A stretch of 64,000 nucleotides of DNA from Pseudomonas sp. Au-Pse12 (GTDB lineage Bacteria > Pseudomonadota > Gammaproteobacteria > Pseudomonadales > Pseudomonadaceae), in NCBI RefSeq assembly GCF_021341665.1, contig NZ_JAJTTH010000002.1, positions 310,001-374,000 on the forward strand, given 5' to 3'. The translations under genes were made by a program, and so were the position numbers. Of this stretch, positions 46,470 to 54,930 are shown in pieces (position 1 is the first letter of the stretch; each line of letters starts with the position of its first letter). Below the pieces are notes generated by a model. The model was not told the origin of the DNA, did no database searches, and saw only the letters and a list, made by a program, of their open reading frames with translations.

Positions 46470-47608
46470 GCGCGCAACTCCGACCAGCACAAATTAATAG
46501 GACTGACAAGTGTGACTGTATAAGTGGCTCCGGCAGGCACTACGAATGCTGCGTGATAGGCCGAGAAAGATAAGTCCATGGCACCAACCTTGGCATAAAT
46601 GCTGCTGCTGTTGGACGAGATCGCCACATGTACCTGAATTGGCCGACCTGTTGTATTTGTGTAGACAGTTCCAGAAACGCGGCTCGTTGTAAGGTTTTGC
46701 CAGACTTGACCATCGCCCAGGCCACGAGGCCTCGCCTCTAGTGCAGCAACGTTTGCGGCCAGGCCTGCAATGTCAATATTTCCCTGATTGACTGGAGCGT
46801 TCCAGGCTTTGATGCACCACATGACGGCCAAATTGCGTGGGCGAGTCTCGGCCGCTGTACGAGCGACACGAGAAGCATCGAATGTAAAACGGGGCCGTGT
46901 TGATGAAAGGGAGTAACTCTCGCCCTGCCCTCCCCCATCCTCGACCGTAAAGGCACCTGTTGCCAAGTTGGACGGCCCAAACTGCGTATACACAGTCATA
47001 GTGCCGGTGATGTTCTGCAACGCATCCGTCTGGCTACTGCCAAGCGTTCGCCCCGCATCCACCCCCCGCCCATGATCCCACCCCCGCAGAAACTCCCCCC
47101 GAGACTCCGGCAAACGGAAGTTACCCGCGCCCTCGCCCCCAGTGTTGAAGGTCGTCCCCAAATAAGCCGCCAGGTCCGGATAAGTCGCAGCACTCTGCAC
47201 ACTGCCATCCACCTCCAGAAACCCCGCCGGCACCGTGCCTTTGGGAAACGGCACCATGGCCCCCACCGGCAAGGCTGACATGTTCTTCAACAACGCCTCG
47301 ATCTCCGCCTTGGTGTAGGTCACCGACTTGGTATACGCATCGGTAATCCCATACTCGGCCAAGGTGCTGCGAATCTTCTCTGGCGGAATCGAATCCCGGA
47401 CGATCGCCTTGATCGCCGCCAGTAGCTGATCATGCTCGGCCTCGGCCGGCTCCTTCCCACCCGCACGAATCACATTGAGCAATTCGTCGGTCACTGCATT
47501 TCCCCAGTCGGAAGAAATCAGTGAGCCCACTTGCCCCGTGACCGGGTTCTCGTCGACAAACTTCCCATTTACCAGCCCGACACTGGGCACACTCTTTGGA
47601 TAATCCAC
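46466..47608 (-). CDS. Tail fibre B
   Basis: 380 residues, GTG start at 47608 (the same VDYPKSVPSVGLVNGKF start as fibre A, also GTG). The first ~187 residues, with a phage tail-collar domain (VGAMVPFPKGTVPAGFLEVDG), are almost identical to fibre A with five substitutions. A short NLAVMWCIKAWNAP block is also shared, but the tip (last ~100 residues) is unrelated. Tip domains determine the target cell. Confidence 0.9.
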   Translation of the reverse strand: MDYPKSVPSVGLVNGKFVDENPVTGQVGSLISSDWGNAVTDELLNVIRAGGKEPAEAEHDQLLAAIKAIVRDSIPPEKIRSTLAEYGITDAYTKSVTYTKAEIEALLKNMSALPVGAMVPFPKGTVPAGFLEVDGSVQSAATYPDLAAYLGTTFNTGGEGAGNFRLPESRGEFLRGWDHGRGVDAGRTLGSSQTDALQNITGTMTVYTQFGPSNLATGAFTVEDGGGQGESYSLSSTRPRFTFDASRVARTAAETRPRNLAVMWCIKAWNAPVNQGNIDIAGLAANVAALEARPRGLGDGQVWQNLTTSRVSGTVYTNTTGRPIQVHVAISSNSSSIYAKVGAMDLSFSAYHAAFVVPAGATYTVTLVSPINLCWSELRA

Positions 47609-47939
47609 TCGTCTGTCCTCTAGTTGAAATTGAAACCCACCAACGCAAGGTAGATGGGTAGCCAATAAGTCAGAGACTCCAGGCCTAGGCCTGGAACGAT
47701 CTCAATGTGCTGTGTGCATCAACTTGCCCTGATGCCGAACTCTGGCCAAGCCGATAACGAACTGAATCGCATCGACAGTTGACCAGAGAGATCAACATCG
47801 GGATTTATCAAAGGGTAAGAAAGGTGAAATGCCCCATCGAAGGACGAGGAGTCGGAAACAATGCCTTTAGCATCGTCCCGGTAATCAGAGGGTTGAAACA
47901 GGTAGCTCTCAAACCACCAAAAACATCAATGAAGCGCTG
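47609..47939. other. AT-richer spacer with palindrome between fibre cassettes
   Basis: 331 bases without a supported gene. A perfect 16-base palindrome CCAGGCCTAGGCCTGG lies at 47679-47694. The rest (47700-47939) is AT-richer than its surroundings, like the adjoining chaperone A and fibre A tip. Confidence 0.5.
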
Positions 47940-48416
47940 TCACAACAATTCAGGCGCTGCGGAAAACTCAACAGCCGGCCAACCTGCAATGAGCATCGAC
48001 GCCTCATACAAGCCAGCATCAACAGCAGCAACCAACTCGCTCTCACGCATAAAGCAGGCCTGTACGTAAGCATCAACGGCACTATCACAAACCTGTACCT
48101 GACGTGCATCGAGTTGCACGAAAGAACCACTTTCCAGCTTCCAGTAGATTACGTAGTTGGCATTTCGACTTGCCCTTACTGCGGCTCGAGTGAGCTTTGC
48201 CTGGCTTGCACGATCCGTTTGAATAGCCAGGCCTTGCACAACGATACCGGCTTCCTCACGCCTGAATCGTTCATCGGCAATCAATGCCAACATATCGGTA
48301 GCGTTAAGAGCGAGAGTCGGATATTCGAGAGAGAAAACCTCCCCTTCCAGCAAGTGCTCAACACCGTCCACTGCCCTGCAACCCCGGCCATCGGCTCGAA
48401 CTGCAAAACCATTCAT
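47940..48416 (-). CDS. Tail fibre assembly chaperone A (DUF4376 type)
   Basis: 158 residues. The C-terminal part (ASRNANYVIYWKLESGSF and CDSAVDAYVQACFMRESEL) fits the DUF4376 module of tail fibre assembly proteins. ATG 48416 overlaps the fibre A stop by 4 bases, and GGAGGACAACCT lies upstream. Base composition is lower in GC than flanking tail genes. Confidence 0.78.
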   Translation of the reverse strand: MNGFAVRADGRGCRAVDGVEHLLEGEVFSLEYPTLALNATDMLALIADERFRREEAGIVVQGLAIQTDRASQAKLTRAAVRASRNANYVIYWKLESGSFVQLDARQVQVCDSAVDAYVQACFMRESELVAAVDAGLYEASMLIAGWPAVEFSAAPELL

Positions 48417-50044
48417 AGGTTGTCCTCCCATCCAATACATTGCAAAACACCTGTCGCCGCAAAAGAACCGAATCGAATCGTTGGTCCTTCCAGCAAAAAC
48501 AGACCATTGGCAGTAGGTACCGGCGAAGAAGGGTTATATCCGCCGACGAAGGGCGCAGCGTTGAGCGTTGCGGTATTCAAATAAATAAGCGCTTGTGCGG
48601 TATAGGCGCTGCTGGGGGCAAAGCCGACGTAGCCGTTGTTGGTACCGGCAGTCAGTGAAATTTTTGCCGCCGTCGGCGGAACAAAAGCAGAGACGGAAAC
48701 ATCCGCAGCGGGGCTGACAACCCCAGAAGCCATGACCGGCAGATTTTGCACATTGGAACCCGGAACCACCTTGTACTGAACGCTGTTACCCGCCTGAATA
48801 AACGACAACAGAAACTTGTTTGCCGTGGGGTCGGTTCGCGTCCAGCTGACCCGGGCCTTGTGGGTGTATCCCACAGGTAGCACAGGAGCTTTCTCACTGA
48901 GCGACAGCAAACCCGCAACCCCCGCACCTCCCCAGATCACCCAGACGCTGTACCAGGTAGAACCGGTCAGCAATCCTGTATCCAGTCCATTGGCCCCCAT
49001 TGCCGTAGCGTTGATCGTTAGATTCACATCACCAAGTGTCTTGAACGACAGATCGTTACCGACCACCAACTGGTCAGCCATCACATTAACGATTGAACTG
49101 AGCCCGGAAGCAGAAACCTTCAGAGCTTTACAAATCCCGACCACAGCATTTTTCTGTGCATTACGAACATCAACTGCCAGAGCAGCAACATCGATATTTC
49201 CCTGATTGGTCGGTGCGTTCCAGGCTTTGATGCACCACATGACCGCCAGGTTGCGTGGACGGACGTACATAGCCGAGTAAGCAATAACGTCGGATCCAGT
49301 AGTTCCTGCATAGATATCTGAAACACCAGTAATTGGCAGCGGAGGGGTGCCATCAGAGTTAAGTCTCGACTTATTCCCCTCCAAGCTCTCATCTGCGTTG
49401 TTGTAAAACGCGACTACTGCAGCAGATGTTCTTGTCCCGTCACCAGCACTGACAATTGTGGCAGCCTGTCGACTACCAATAACCCGCCCCGTATCGACAC
49501 CCCGCCCATGATCCCAACCCCGCAGAAACTCCCCCCGCGACTCAGGCAGACGGAAATTCCCCACGCCCTCGCCCCCGGTGTTGAAGGTCGTCCCCAAATA
49601 AGCCGCCAGGTCCGGATAGGTCGCAGCGCTCTGCACACTGCCATCCACCTCCAGAAACCCTGGCGGCACCGTTCCCTTGGGAAACGGCACCATGGCCCCC
49701 ACCGGCAGGGCCGACATGTTCTTCAGCAGCGCCTCGATCTCGGCCTTGGTGTAGGTCACCGACTTGGTATAAGCATCGGTGATGCCGTACTCGGCCAAGG
49801 TGCTGCGAATCTTCTCTGGTGGAATCGAATCCCGGACGATCGCCTTGATCGCCGCCAGCAACTGGTCATGCTCGGCCTCGGCCGGCACCTTCCCACCCGC
49901 ACGAATCACATTGAGCAATTCGTCGGTAACCGCGTTTCCCCATTCCGAGGAAATCAGTGAGCCGACTTGCCCGGTCACCGGGTTCTCGTCGACAAACTTC
50001 CCGTTCACCAGCCCTACGCTGGGAACACTTTTCGGATAATCCAC
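48413..50044 (-). CDS. Tail fibre A
   Basis: 543 residues, GTG start. The N-terminal ~187 residues with tail-collar domain equal those of fibre B apart from five substitutions. The distal ~240 residues (after WNAPTNQGNIDVAALA) are novel and longer: a beta-rich tip (VGFAPSSAYTAQALIYLNTA, FLLEGPTIRFGSFAATGVL). It is followed by its own chaperone. GC is reduced in the tip region, suggesting acquisition from elsewhere. Confidence 0.9.
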   Translation of the reverse strand: MDYPKSVPSVGLVNGKFVDENPVTGQVGSLISSEWGNAVTDELLNVIRAGGKVPAEAEHDQLLAAIKAIVRDSIPPEKIRSTLAEYGITDAYTKSVTYTKAEIEALLKNMSALPVGAMVPFPKGTVPPGFLEVDGSVQSAATYPDLAAYLGTTFNTGGEGVGNFRLPESRGEFLRGWDHGRGVDTGRVIGSRQAATIVSAGDGTRTSAAVVAFYNNADESLEGNKSRLNSDGTPPLPITGVSDIYAGTTGSDVIAYSAMYVRPRNLAVMWCIKAWNAPTNQGNIDVAALAVDVRNAQKNAVVGICKALKVSASGLSSIVNVMADQLVVGNDLSFKTLGDVNLTINATAMGANGLDTGLLTGSTWYSVWVIWGGAGVAGLLSLSEKAPVLPVGYTHKARVSWTRTDPTANKFLLSFIQAGNSVQYKVVPGSNVQNLPVMASGVVSPAADVSVSAFVPPTAAKISLTAGTNNGYVGFAPSSAYTAQALIYLNTATLNAAPFVGGYNPSSPVPTANGLFLLEGPTIRFGSFAATGVLQCIGWEDNL

Positions 50045-50059
50045 TTGTTCTTGTCTTCT

Positions 50060-50659
50060 CTAGTCATAGTTGATGTACACCTGTGTATGTGCCGGTGTAC
50101 TGCGATGGATAAGGCACTCCAGGGCACTCCCCGGGTTCATGCCAAAACGTTCGCCCCAATAGCTCGCGCCGAAACGCCGGCCCAGTTGCAGGCGGCCGCC
50201 GGTATTGAGGGTCCACATGAAGTTCGCCCGCCAGGTACCAAAGTGCGCGCGGCCGAAACGCGAGCGCCCCATGCGTGGGGTACTCAGTTCAGTGACGCTG
50301 GCGTTGGGGTAGCCCTGGCTACGGGCGATTTCGACGAAGTAGGCAGCGCGCTGGCTGCCCACCGCCAACAGACGCCGGCGCACGGCCAGGCGTCGGTCTT
50401 CGAACAGCGGGGTCAGGCCCAGGCAGGGATCGGGCAGGTTCATGACCTTTTCCCAATCGGTCACCAGTTCGCTGACGCTGGCCGGGTCCATTTCGTTTTG
50501 CAGGTCGACGGCCCGAGCGTCGATGCGCGCCAGCTCCTCGGAGATGCCCTGCAACACTCGTTCAAGCTCCGGCATCCGCTCCGGGTCCCAGGCCGGGCCG
50601 CTGGGCAGCAGGCTGCGCAGTTGGCCCTGGTACTGGGCGGCGTTTCTTATTGCAGCCAT
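50060..50659 (-). CDS. Baseplate protein, Mu gp48/YmfQ (DUF2313) type
   Basis: 199 residues. The N-terminal LLPSGPAWDPERMPELERVLQG is the DUF2313 hallmark. It links the baseplate to the tail fibre in Mu-like tails. Start overlaps the end of gp47 by 13 bases. Confidence 0.85.
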   Translation of the reverse strand: MAAIRNAAQYQGQLRSLLPSGPAWDPERMPELERVLQGISEELARIDARAVDLQNEMDPASVSELVTDWEKVMNLPDPCLGLTPLFEDRRLAVRRRLLAVGSQRAAYFVEIARSQGYPNASVTELSTPRMGRSRFGRAHFGTWRANFMWTLNTGGRLQLGRRFGASYWGERFGMNPGSALECLIHRSTPAHTQVYINYD

Positions 50660-51687
50660 TCACAACCTCCAAACACCAGCAGTTGGTTGTTGCTCGCCGG
50701 CACATCGGCCTGTGGCGCCTGCAAGCGGTGATCGTGCTCGCCCGTGGCACTGCTGATGGCTTCGCGAATGTGACTCAGCAGCAAGGTCTGCCCCAGGCCG
50801 GCTTCGCGGCTGTGCAGGTCGCGCAGCTGGTCCTCGACCGCGGCACGTACCGCGCTGGTGTCGGGGGTCAGGCGCACCTTGTAGATCACCGGCTGCATCA
50901 CCGGCGCCAGCACATGCACTTCGGCGGTCACCGGACGCAAGGGCTCGATGTAGGCCTGGACCTGCGCCAACTGCTCGGCATTGGGAATCGGCTGCAGGTC
51001 GTCGTCACGCATGACGAACAGGCCCACCGTGCCCGGCCCCAGGTAGTTGCGCCGGCACCAGGCGCGGGTGATGCCCGGGCATTCCATGGCCCAGGTTTCG
51101 TAGTCGTCCGCCGAGCCACCGTGGGGAATGATCCGATAGGAACGGATCACCCGGGAGCGCAGGGATTCGAGGCTTTCCCGGGCCACGCCACCGCTCAGGC
51201 CCGGGGCCAGGACGGTGAACGGGTTGCTGATGCCTTGCACCGGCTGCACCGCGGTCAATGCCAGACCGGCATCGGCATTGCCCAGGGTGCCGCCATCGAC
51301 CGCCTGGATCGTGGTGCTGTTGAGCCCGGCGCTGGTGGTGCGCGCGGCGGTCACTGTGTAGCTGCGACCGTCGCTGCTTTGCAGCAGGGTGCCAAGATCC
51401 AGCACGGCACCGGCCGCGGCCGTGAAGCTGACGCTGCCACTGGCGGCCTGAGCGGCCTTGCGTGGCTGGTTCAAGCGCAGCGCGGCGATGCGCTCCAGGG
51501 TCGACTCGTCGGCCTTGTCCGGAAGGATCTGCTCGGCGATCCAATCCAGGTAGCCATACAGGCCAAAGGCGGCACCGCTCAGGGTGCGGGCCAGTACTTG
51601 GGCATCGGACTGGCGCAGCGAGTCGCTGGCCAGGTCGCTTTGGGTGCGCTGAATCAGCACCGGCAGCGAAGGCGTTTCAAACGGCAT
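50647..51687 (-). CDS. Baseplate J / Mu gp47-like protein
   Basis: 346 residues. Baseplate J domain with DKADESTLERIAALRLNQPRK (~57-77) and GGVARESLESLRSRVI near 185. It forms the baseplate wedge. Overlaps gp46 by 11 bases at its 5' end. Confidence 0.92.
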   Translation of the reverse strand: MPFETPSLPVLIQRTQSDLASDSLRQSDAQVLARTLSGAAFGLYGYLDWIAEQILPDKADESTLERIAALRLNQPRKAAQAASGSVSFTAAAGAVLDLGTLLQSSDGRSYTVTAARTTSAGLNSTTIQAVDGGTLGNADAGLALTAVQPVQGISNPFTVLAPGLSGGVARESLESLRSRVIRSYRIIPHGGSADDYETWAMECPGITRAWCRRNYLGPGTVGLFVMRDDDLQPIPNAEQLAQVQAYIEPLRPVTAEVHVLAPVMQPVIYKVRLTPDTSAVRAAVEDQLRDLHSREAGLGQTLLLSHIREAISSATGEHDHRLQAPQADVPASNNQLLVFGGCEWLQ

Positions 51688-52075
51688 AGGTCACCTGCCA
51701 ACTGTGAATGGGGTTGATGTCCAGGCGCTCACCGTCGGCCAGGATCAGTACCGTGCGCAGGTTCAGGCGCTGGGCATCGAGGCGTTCGCTGAGGATCTCG
51801 ACGGCGTTGCAATGACCATCGTCGATCAGCCATTGCAGGGCCTCGCGGGCATAGAACTCGGCGTCGAGCTGGGTCTGCCGGGTCAGCTTGACCCGGCGCA
51901 GCAGCCACAACCGCGAACCGATGCGGTCGTCGGCCACGCTGGGAAAACTGTCGCCCCACCAGCCGTAGCGCTGATCGTCGTCCAGGGCATCGTCATCGGC
52001 GGCGCGGCACCAGGTGAACAGGCTGATTTCCACAGCCCGGGTCAGGGCGTTCTTCAGGTCATAGGTGGCAAACAT
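51677..52075 (-). CDS. Mu gp46-like baseplate protein
   Basis: 132 residues. W-rich N-terminus (VEISLFTWCRAADDD) and YGWWGDSFP motif fit GP46. It is a wedge component. It starts 2 bases after gp45 ends. Confidence 0.88.
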   Translation of the reverse strand: MFATYDLKNALTRAVEISLFTWCRAADDDALDDDQRYGWWGDSFPSVADDRIGSRLWLLRRVKLTRQTQLDAEFYAREALQWLIDDGHCNAVEILSERLDAQRLNLRTVLILADGERLDINPIHSWQVTYAV

Positions 52076-52077
52076 GC

Positions 52078-52584
52078 TTAACCTCCCACCGGTACGCCGG
52101 TCTGGCCCGGACCGGGTTGCACGCCGCTGTGGACGTGGTTGATCTGGCTGATGCCGGCGGCGATCTGGTCCCCTTGGGAGACGATCTTGCCGCTCTGGGT
52201 CAGGGTCGGTGTATCGATGTTGACGCCGCTGCTGGCGCGGATGTTCAGGGTCGCGGTGTCGATGTCGATGATGCGGCCGCGCTTGAAGTGGATCTTGTCG
52301 CCCTCGTCGGTGTAGATCGCCACTTCACCGGCGGCCAGGGCCTTGAGGCGATAGCGCCGGTCGGCCACCACCAGCACCACCGCGTGGGAACGGTCGCCGC
52401 CGAGGAAGGTGGCGATGCCCTCGGCGCCGGCCAGGGGATTGCTGGTGAAACCGTAAGGCTCGAAATGCTCCATGTCGTCGTTGACCTCGCCGGCGGTGAG
52501 GCGCATTTGCAGCGATTGCAGTTTGTTGGCCGAGTTGGCGAGCACCACGGTGCCCCGCGCCAACAGGCGTGTCAGTAGGCTCAT
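52078..52584 (-). CDS. Baseplate spike, Mu gp45 / gpV type
   Basis: 168 residues. N-terminal OB-like part (LQSLQMRLTAGEVNDDMEHFEPYGFTSNP), a beta-helical part (TATLNIRASSGVNIDTPTL), and the HxH (NHVHSG) that binds iron at the spike tip. It punctures the target outer membrane. Confidence 0.92.
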   Translation of the reverse strand: MSLLTRLLARGTVVLANSANKLQSLQMRLTAGEVNDDMEHFEPYGFTSNPLAGAEGIATFLGGDRSHAVVLVVADRRYRLKALAAGEVAIYTDEGDKIHFKRGRIIDIDTATLNIRASSGVNIDTPTLTQSGKIVSQGDQIAAGISQINHVHSGVQPGPGQTGVPVGG

Positions 52585-52600
52585 GCTGAGTTCCTTGGGT

Positions 52601-52625
52601 TGTAGGAGCCGGCTGGCCGGCGAAC
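52601..52625. repeat. REP-like element between gp45 and gpP genes
   Basis: TGTAGGAGCCGGCTGGCCGG followed by CGAAC is a single REP of the same class as the one at 21546. It is in a 57-base gap of the tail operon. Confidence 0.7.
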
Positions 52626-52641
52626 AGGGGGCGCGCGGCTT

Positions 52642-53682
52642 TCAGGTTTTGGCGGGGGCCGGGTTGGCGTCGAAGGTCTGCGGCGGCGCCACCTGCAGGG
52701 TGGTGATCGAGCCCTGCTCGGACAGCGACCAGGTGACCTTGGAGATCAGCATGTCCTGGTCGAACCCCAGCACCGGGTCGATGACCCGCACCAGGGTGTT
52801 GTGGCGCCACAAATCGCCATTGCTCTGGCGCCAGCCCTGCACCTGGTAGGTGGTGGTCAGGGCCTTGCCGGTGCGGGTGCCACACTCCCAGTCAGCACGC
52901 TGCTGAGCCAGCTCGGCGCTCAGTTGCGCGGCTTCGTTGATCACCGTGACCCGCTTGCGCGAAACCCTTGCATCGCTGGCCCGGCCAGACACTTCGCTGA
53001 CCGCCGCGCCGCTGCTCTGGTCGCTGCCCTTGTGCTGGCCGATCACCCGGTACTCGGAAAACACCGCGGAAAAATCCATCGGTGCATTGGCCGAAAGGAT
53101 GTTCTTGCCCAGCTCCAGGGCATCGCTGGCGCGCCCACCGCTGCCCGGCGCCGCCAGCAGCAGGTAACCGTCGGCGTCGTCGGTGGAGAACACCCGGTAC
53201 AGGGTCAGCAAACGGTCGATGGAGGCGAACACCGTCTCCCCCGGCACGATGCTGTGGGTGTGCAGCTTGCTGGTAGGGGCGATCTCGCTGCGCACCCCCA
53301 CCCCGTAGGACGCGGCCAGGGCGCGAACGATGCTCAGCACGTCCTGCTGGCGCCACTGGCTCGGCCGGTTGATGGCCGCGCAATCCACCAGGTCCTGGGT
53401 CAAGGAACTGCCCTGGATGCTCAGGCTGATCTGCTTGCCGTCGTAGCTGATCGGCGCCTTGTAGACATGCCCGGTGAGCACCAGGTCGCAACCGATGCGC
53501 ACCTGACAGCGAGCGCCCGGGCGGATCCGCACCTGCGAGTCCTGCCCCGGCCATTGCCAGGTGATGTTGAGGCTGAAGGTGCGGAACTGACGCTCCAGGT
53601 CGGCGCTGATCTCCACGCTCTTCCAGCCGCTGTAGTCCAGCCCGTCCACCGTCAGGGTGACGATATTTGCCAATTCGTCCAT
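52642..53682 (-). CDS. Mu gpP-like (gp44) baseplate hub protein
   Basis: 346 residues. The N-terminal VTLTVDGLDYSGWKSVEIS and the C-terminal VIDPVLGFDQDMLISKVTWSLSEQGSITTL are typical of Mu gp44/D-type hubs. It forms the trimeric hub under the spike. It begins 3 bases after gpN. Confidence 0.9.
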   Translation of the reverse strand: MDELANIVTLTVDGLDYSGWKSVEISADLERQFRTFSLNITWQWPGQDSQVRIRPGARCQVRIGCDLVLTGHVYKAPISYDGKQISLSIQGSSLTQDLVDCAAINRPSQWRQQDVLSIVRALAASYGVGVRSEIAPTSKLHTHSIVPGETVFASIDRLLTLYRVFSTDDADGYLLLAAPGSGGRASDALELGKNILSANAPMDFSAVFSEYRVIGQHKGSDQSSGAAVSEVSGRASDARVSRKRVTVINEAAQLSAELAQQRADWECGTRTGKALTTTYQVQGWRQSNGDLWRHNTLVRVIDPVLGFDQDMLISKVTWSLSEQGSITTLQVAPPQTFDANPAPAKT

Positions 53683-53685
53683 GGG

Positions 53686-54930
53686 TCACTCCCGAGCGAT
53701 TTGCAGGTCGGCGGGCGGCAGGAAACCCGGGTGAGCCACCCGGTTGCGCTGCACCACTTCGCCGACCCGCGTCGCATCGGCAAACCGCTGATAGGCCAGC
53801 ACCAGCGCCGGCATGCTGCTTTTGGGGCTGAGGCTGACCAGCCGCACCCCCGAGGAAGCCACAGCATTGAGGTGCCCCTGCAGTTGCTGGCGCAGGGTAT
53901 TGAGCGCCTGGTAATGCATCGGGTCGGCCTTGAGCGCGGCTTGCCAGATCAGCTCATTGAGCTGGTCGCGCAGGGCCAGCACATCGTCGGCCACCGGCAC
54001 CTCCAGGCGCTGCACCGGCTGGCTGGCCTGCTGCGCCAGGGGCGGTGTGTTCTTGAGCTTCACCACCGGCGAGGCCACCGGCAACGCCGACACCAGGCGG
54101 GCGATCTGCACCAGCAGCGCATCCTGCACCAGGTTGGCCACCGCCTCGGCCGCCGCCGTGGTGTCCTTGCCGGTGGTCAGCTTCGGCGCATCGATGCGCC
54201 GGGCCGCCTCCACCTGCTGGGAAATATCGGCGAGCATCTGCCGATAGCCGGTGCGGGCAAAATCCTTGAGCCCGCGCACATCCTCCAGCAACCCCTTGAA
54301 CTCCGAGCTCAGCTCCTTGGGTATTTCCTTGACTGCCTTGACCAGGGTGTTGAGGTCGCCATAGAACTCGATCAGCGGCTTGAACTCGTGCTCGATGACC
54401 TGATACACGTCCGCCAGCCCCTGACGCAAAGACGCCACACCGATCCGCGCCTGCTTGATCAGGTTGGTGGCGAACTCGAAACGCAGCACCGCCGAGCCCA
54501 GCAAGGTATCGCTGGCCACCAGCACCTGCTGCTGGGTGTTGACCACCGCCGAGGGAAAGCGCAGCGGCTGGTCCGGGTAGAACTTCAGGCTGAAGGTCAC
54601 CAGGCCGCCGTCCTGGCGGCTCTGGGTCATCTCGCACTCGCCGACCTTGACCTGCATCCGCCCAAGCCAAGGGTGCACCAGCTCGCCGCTGCCCTCCTCC
54701 AGGGCCTTGAGCAGCCTGTCGCGCTGCTCCAGGCAATCGGCGCCGACGATAAAGGCCGTCAGGTCATGGATCTTCGCCTGCTGGCCAAGGCCCTCGAAAA
54801 ACGGCTGGTCGCGCTGTGGGTACTCGTGCAACTGGCCTTTCTGGCCCACCGGGGTTTTCGCCTGATCGACCCAGAACGGCACACCGCGAAAGGACGCGGG
54901 CAACAAACGTTCACGCCAGTTATCCGCCAT
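53686..54930 (-). CDS. Mu gpN-like DNA circularisation family tail protein
   Basis: 414 residues with a DNA_circ_N domain (WRERLLPASFRGVPFWVDQ at the start). Despite its name, in Mu it is a baseplate/tail protein at the base of the tube. The 5' end overlaps the tape measure gene by 11 bases. Confidence 0.88.
   Translation of the reverse strand: MADNWRERLLPASFRGVPFWVDQAKTPVGQKGQLHEYPQRDQPFFEGLGQQAKIHDLTAFIVGADCLEQRDRLLKALEEGSGELVHPWLGRMQVKVGECEMTQSRQDGGLVTFSLKFYPDQPLRFPSAVVNTQQQVLVASDTLLGSAVLRFEFATNLIKQARIGVASLRQGLADVYQVIEHEFKPLIEFYGDLNTLVKAVKEIPKELSSEFKGLLEDVRGLKDFARTGYRQMLADISQQVEAARRIDAPKLTTGKDTTAAAEAVANLVQDALLVQIARLVSALPVASPVVKLKNTPPLAQQASQPVQRLEVPVADDVLALRDQLNELIWQAALKADPMHYQALNTLRQQLQGHLNAVASSGVRLVSLSPKSSMPALVLAYQRFADATRVGEVVQRNRVAHPGFLPPADLQIARE

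Noticed and set aside
46466..50044. Fibre duplication as an assembly artefact
   Set aside because: The two stems differ at scattered synonymous and five amino-acid positions, and tips and chaperones are different, so these are true paralogues.
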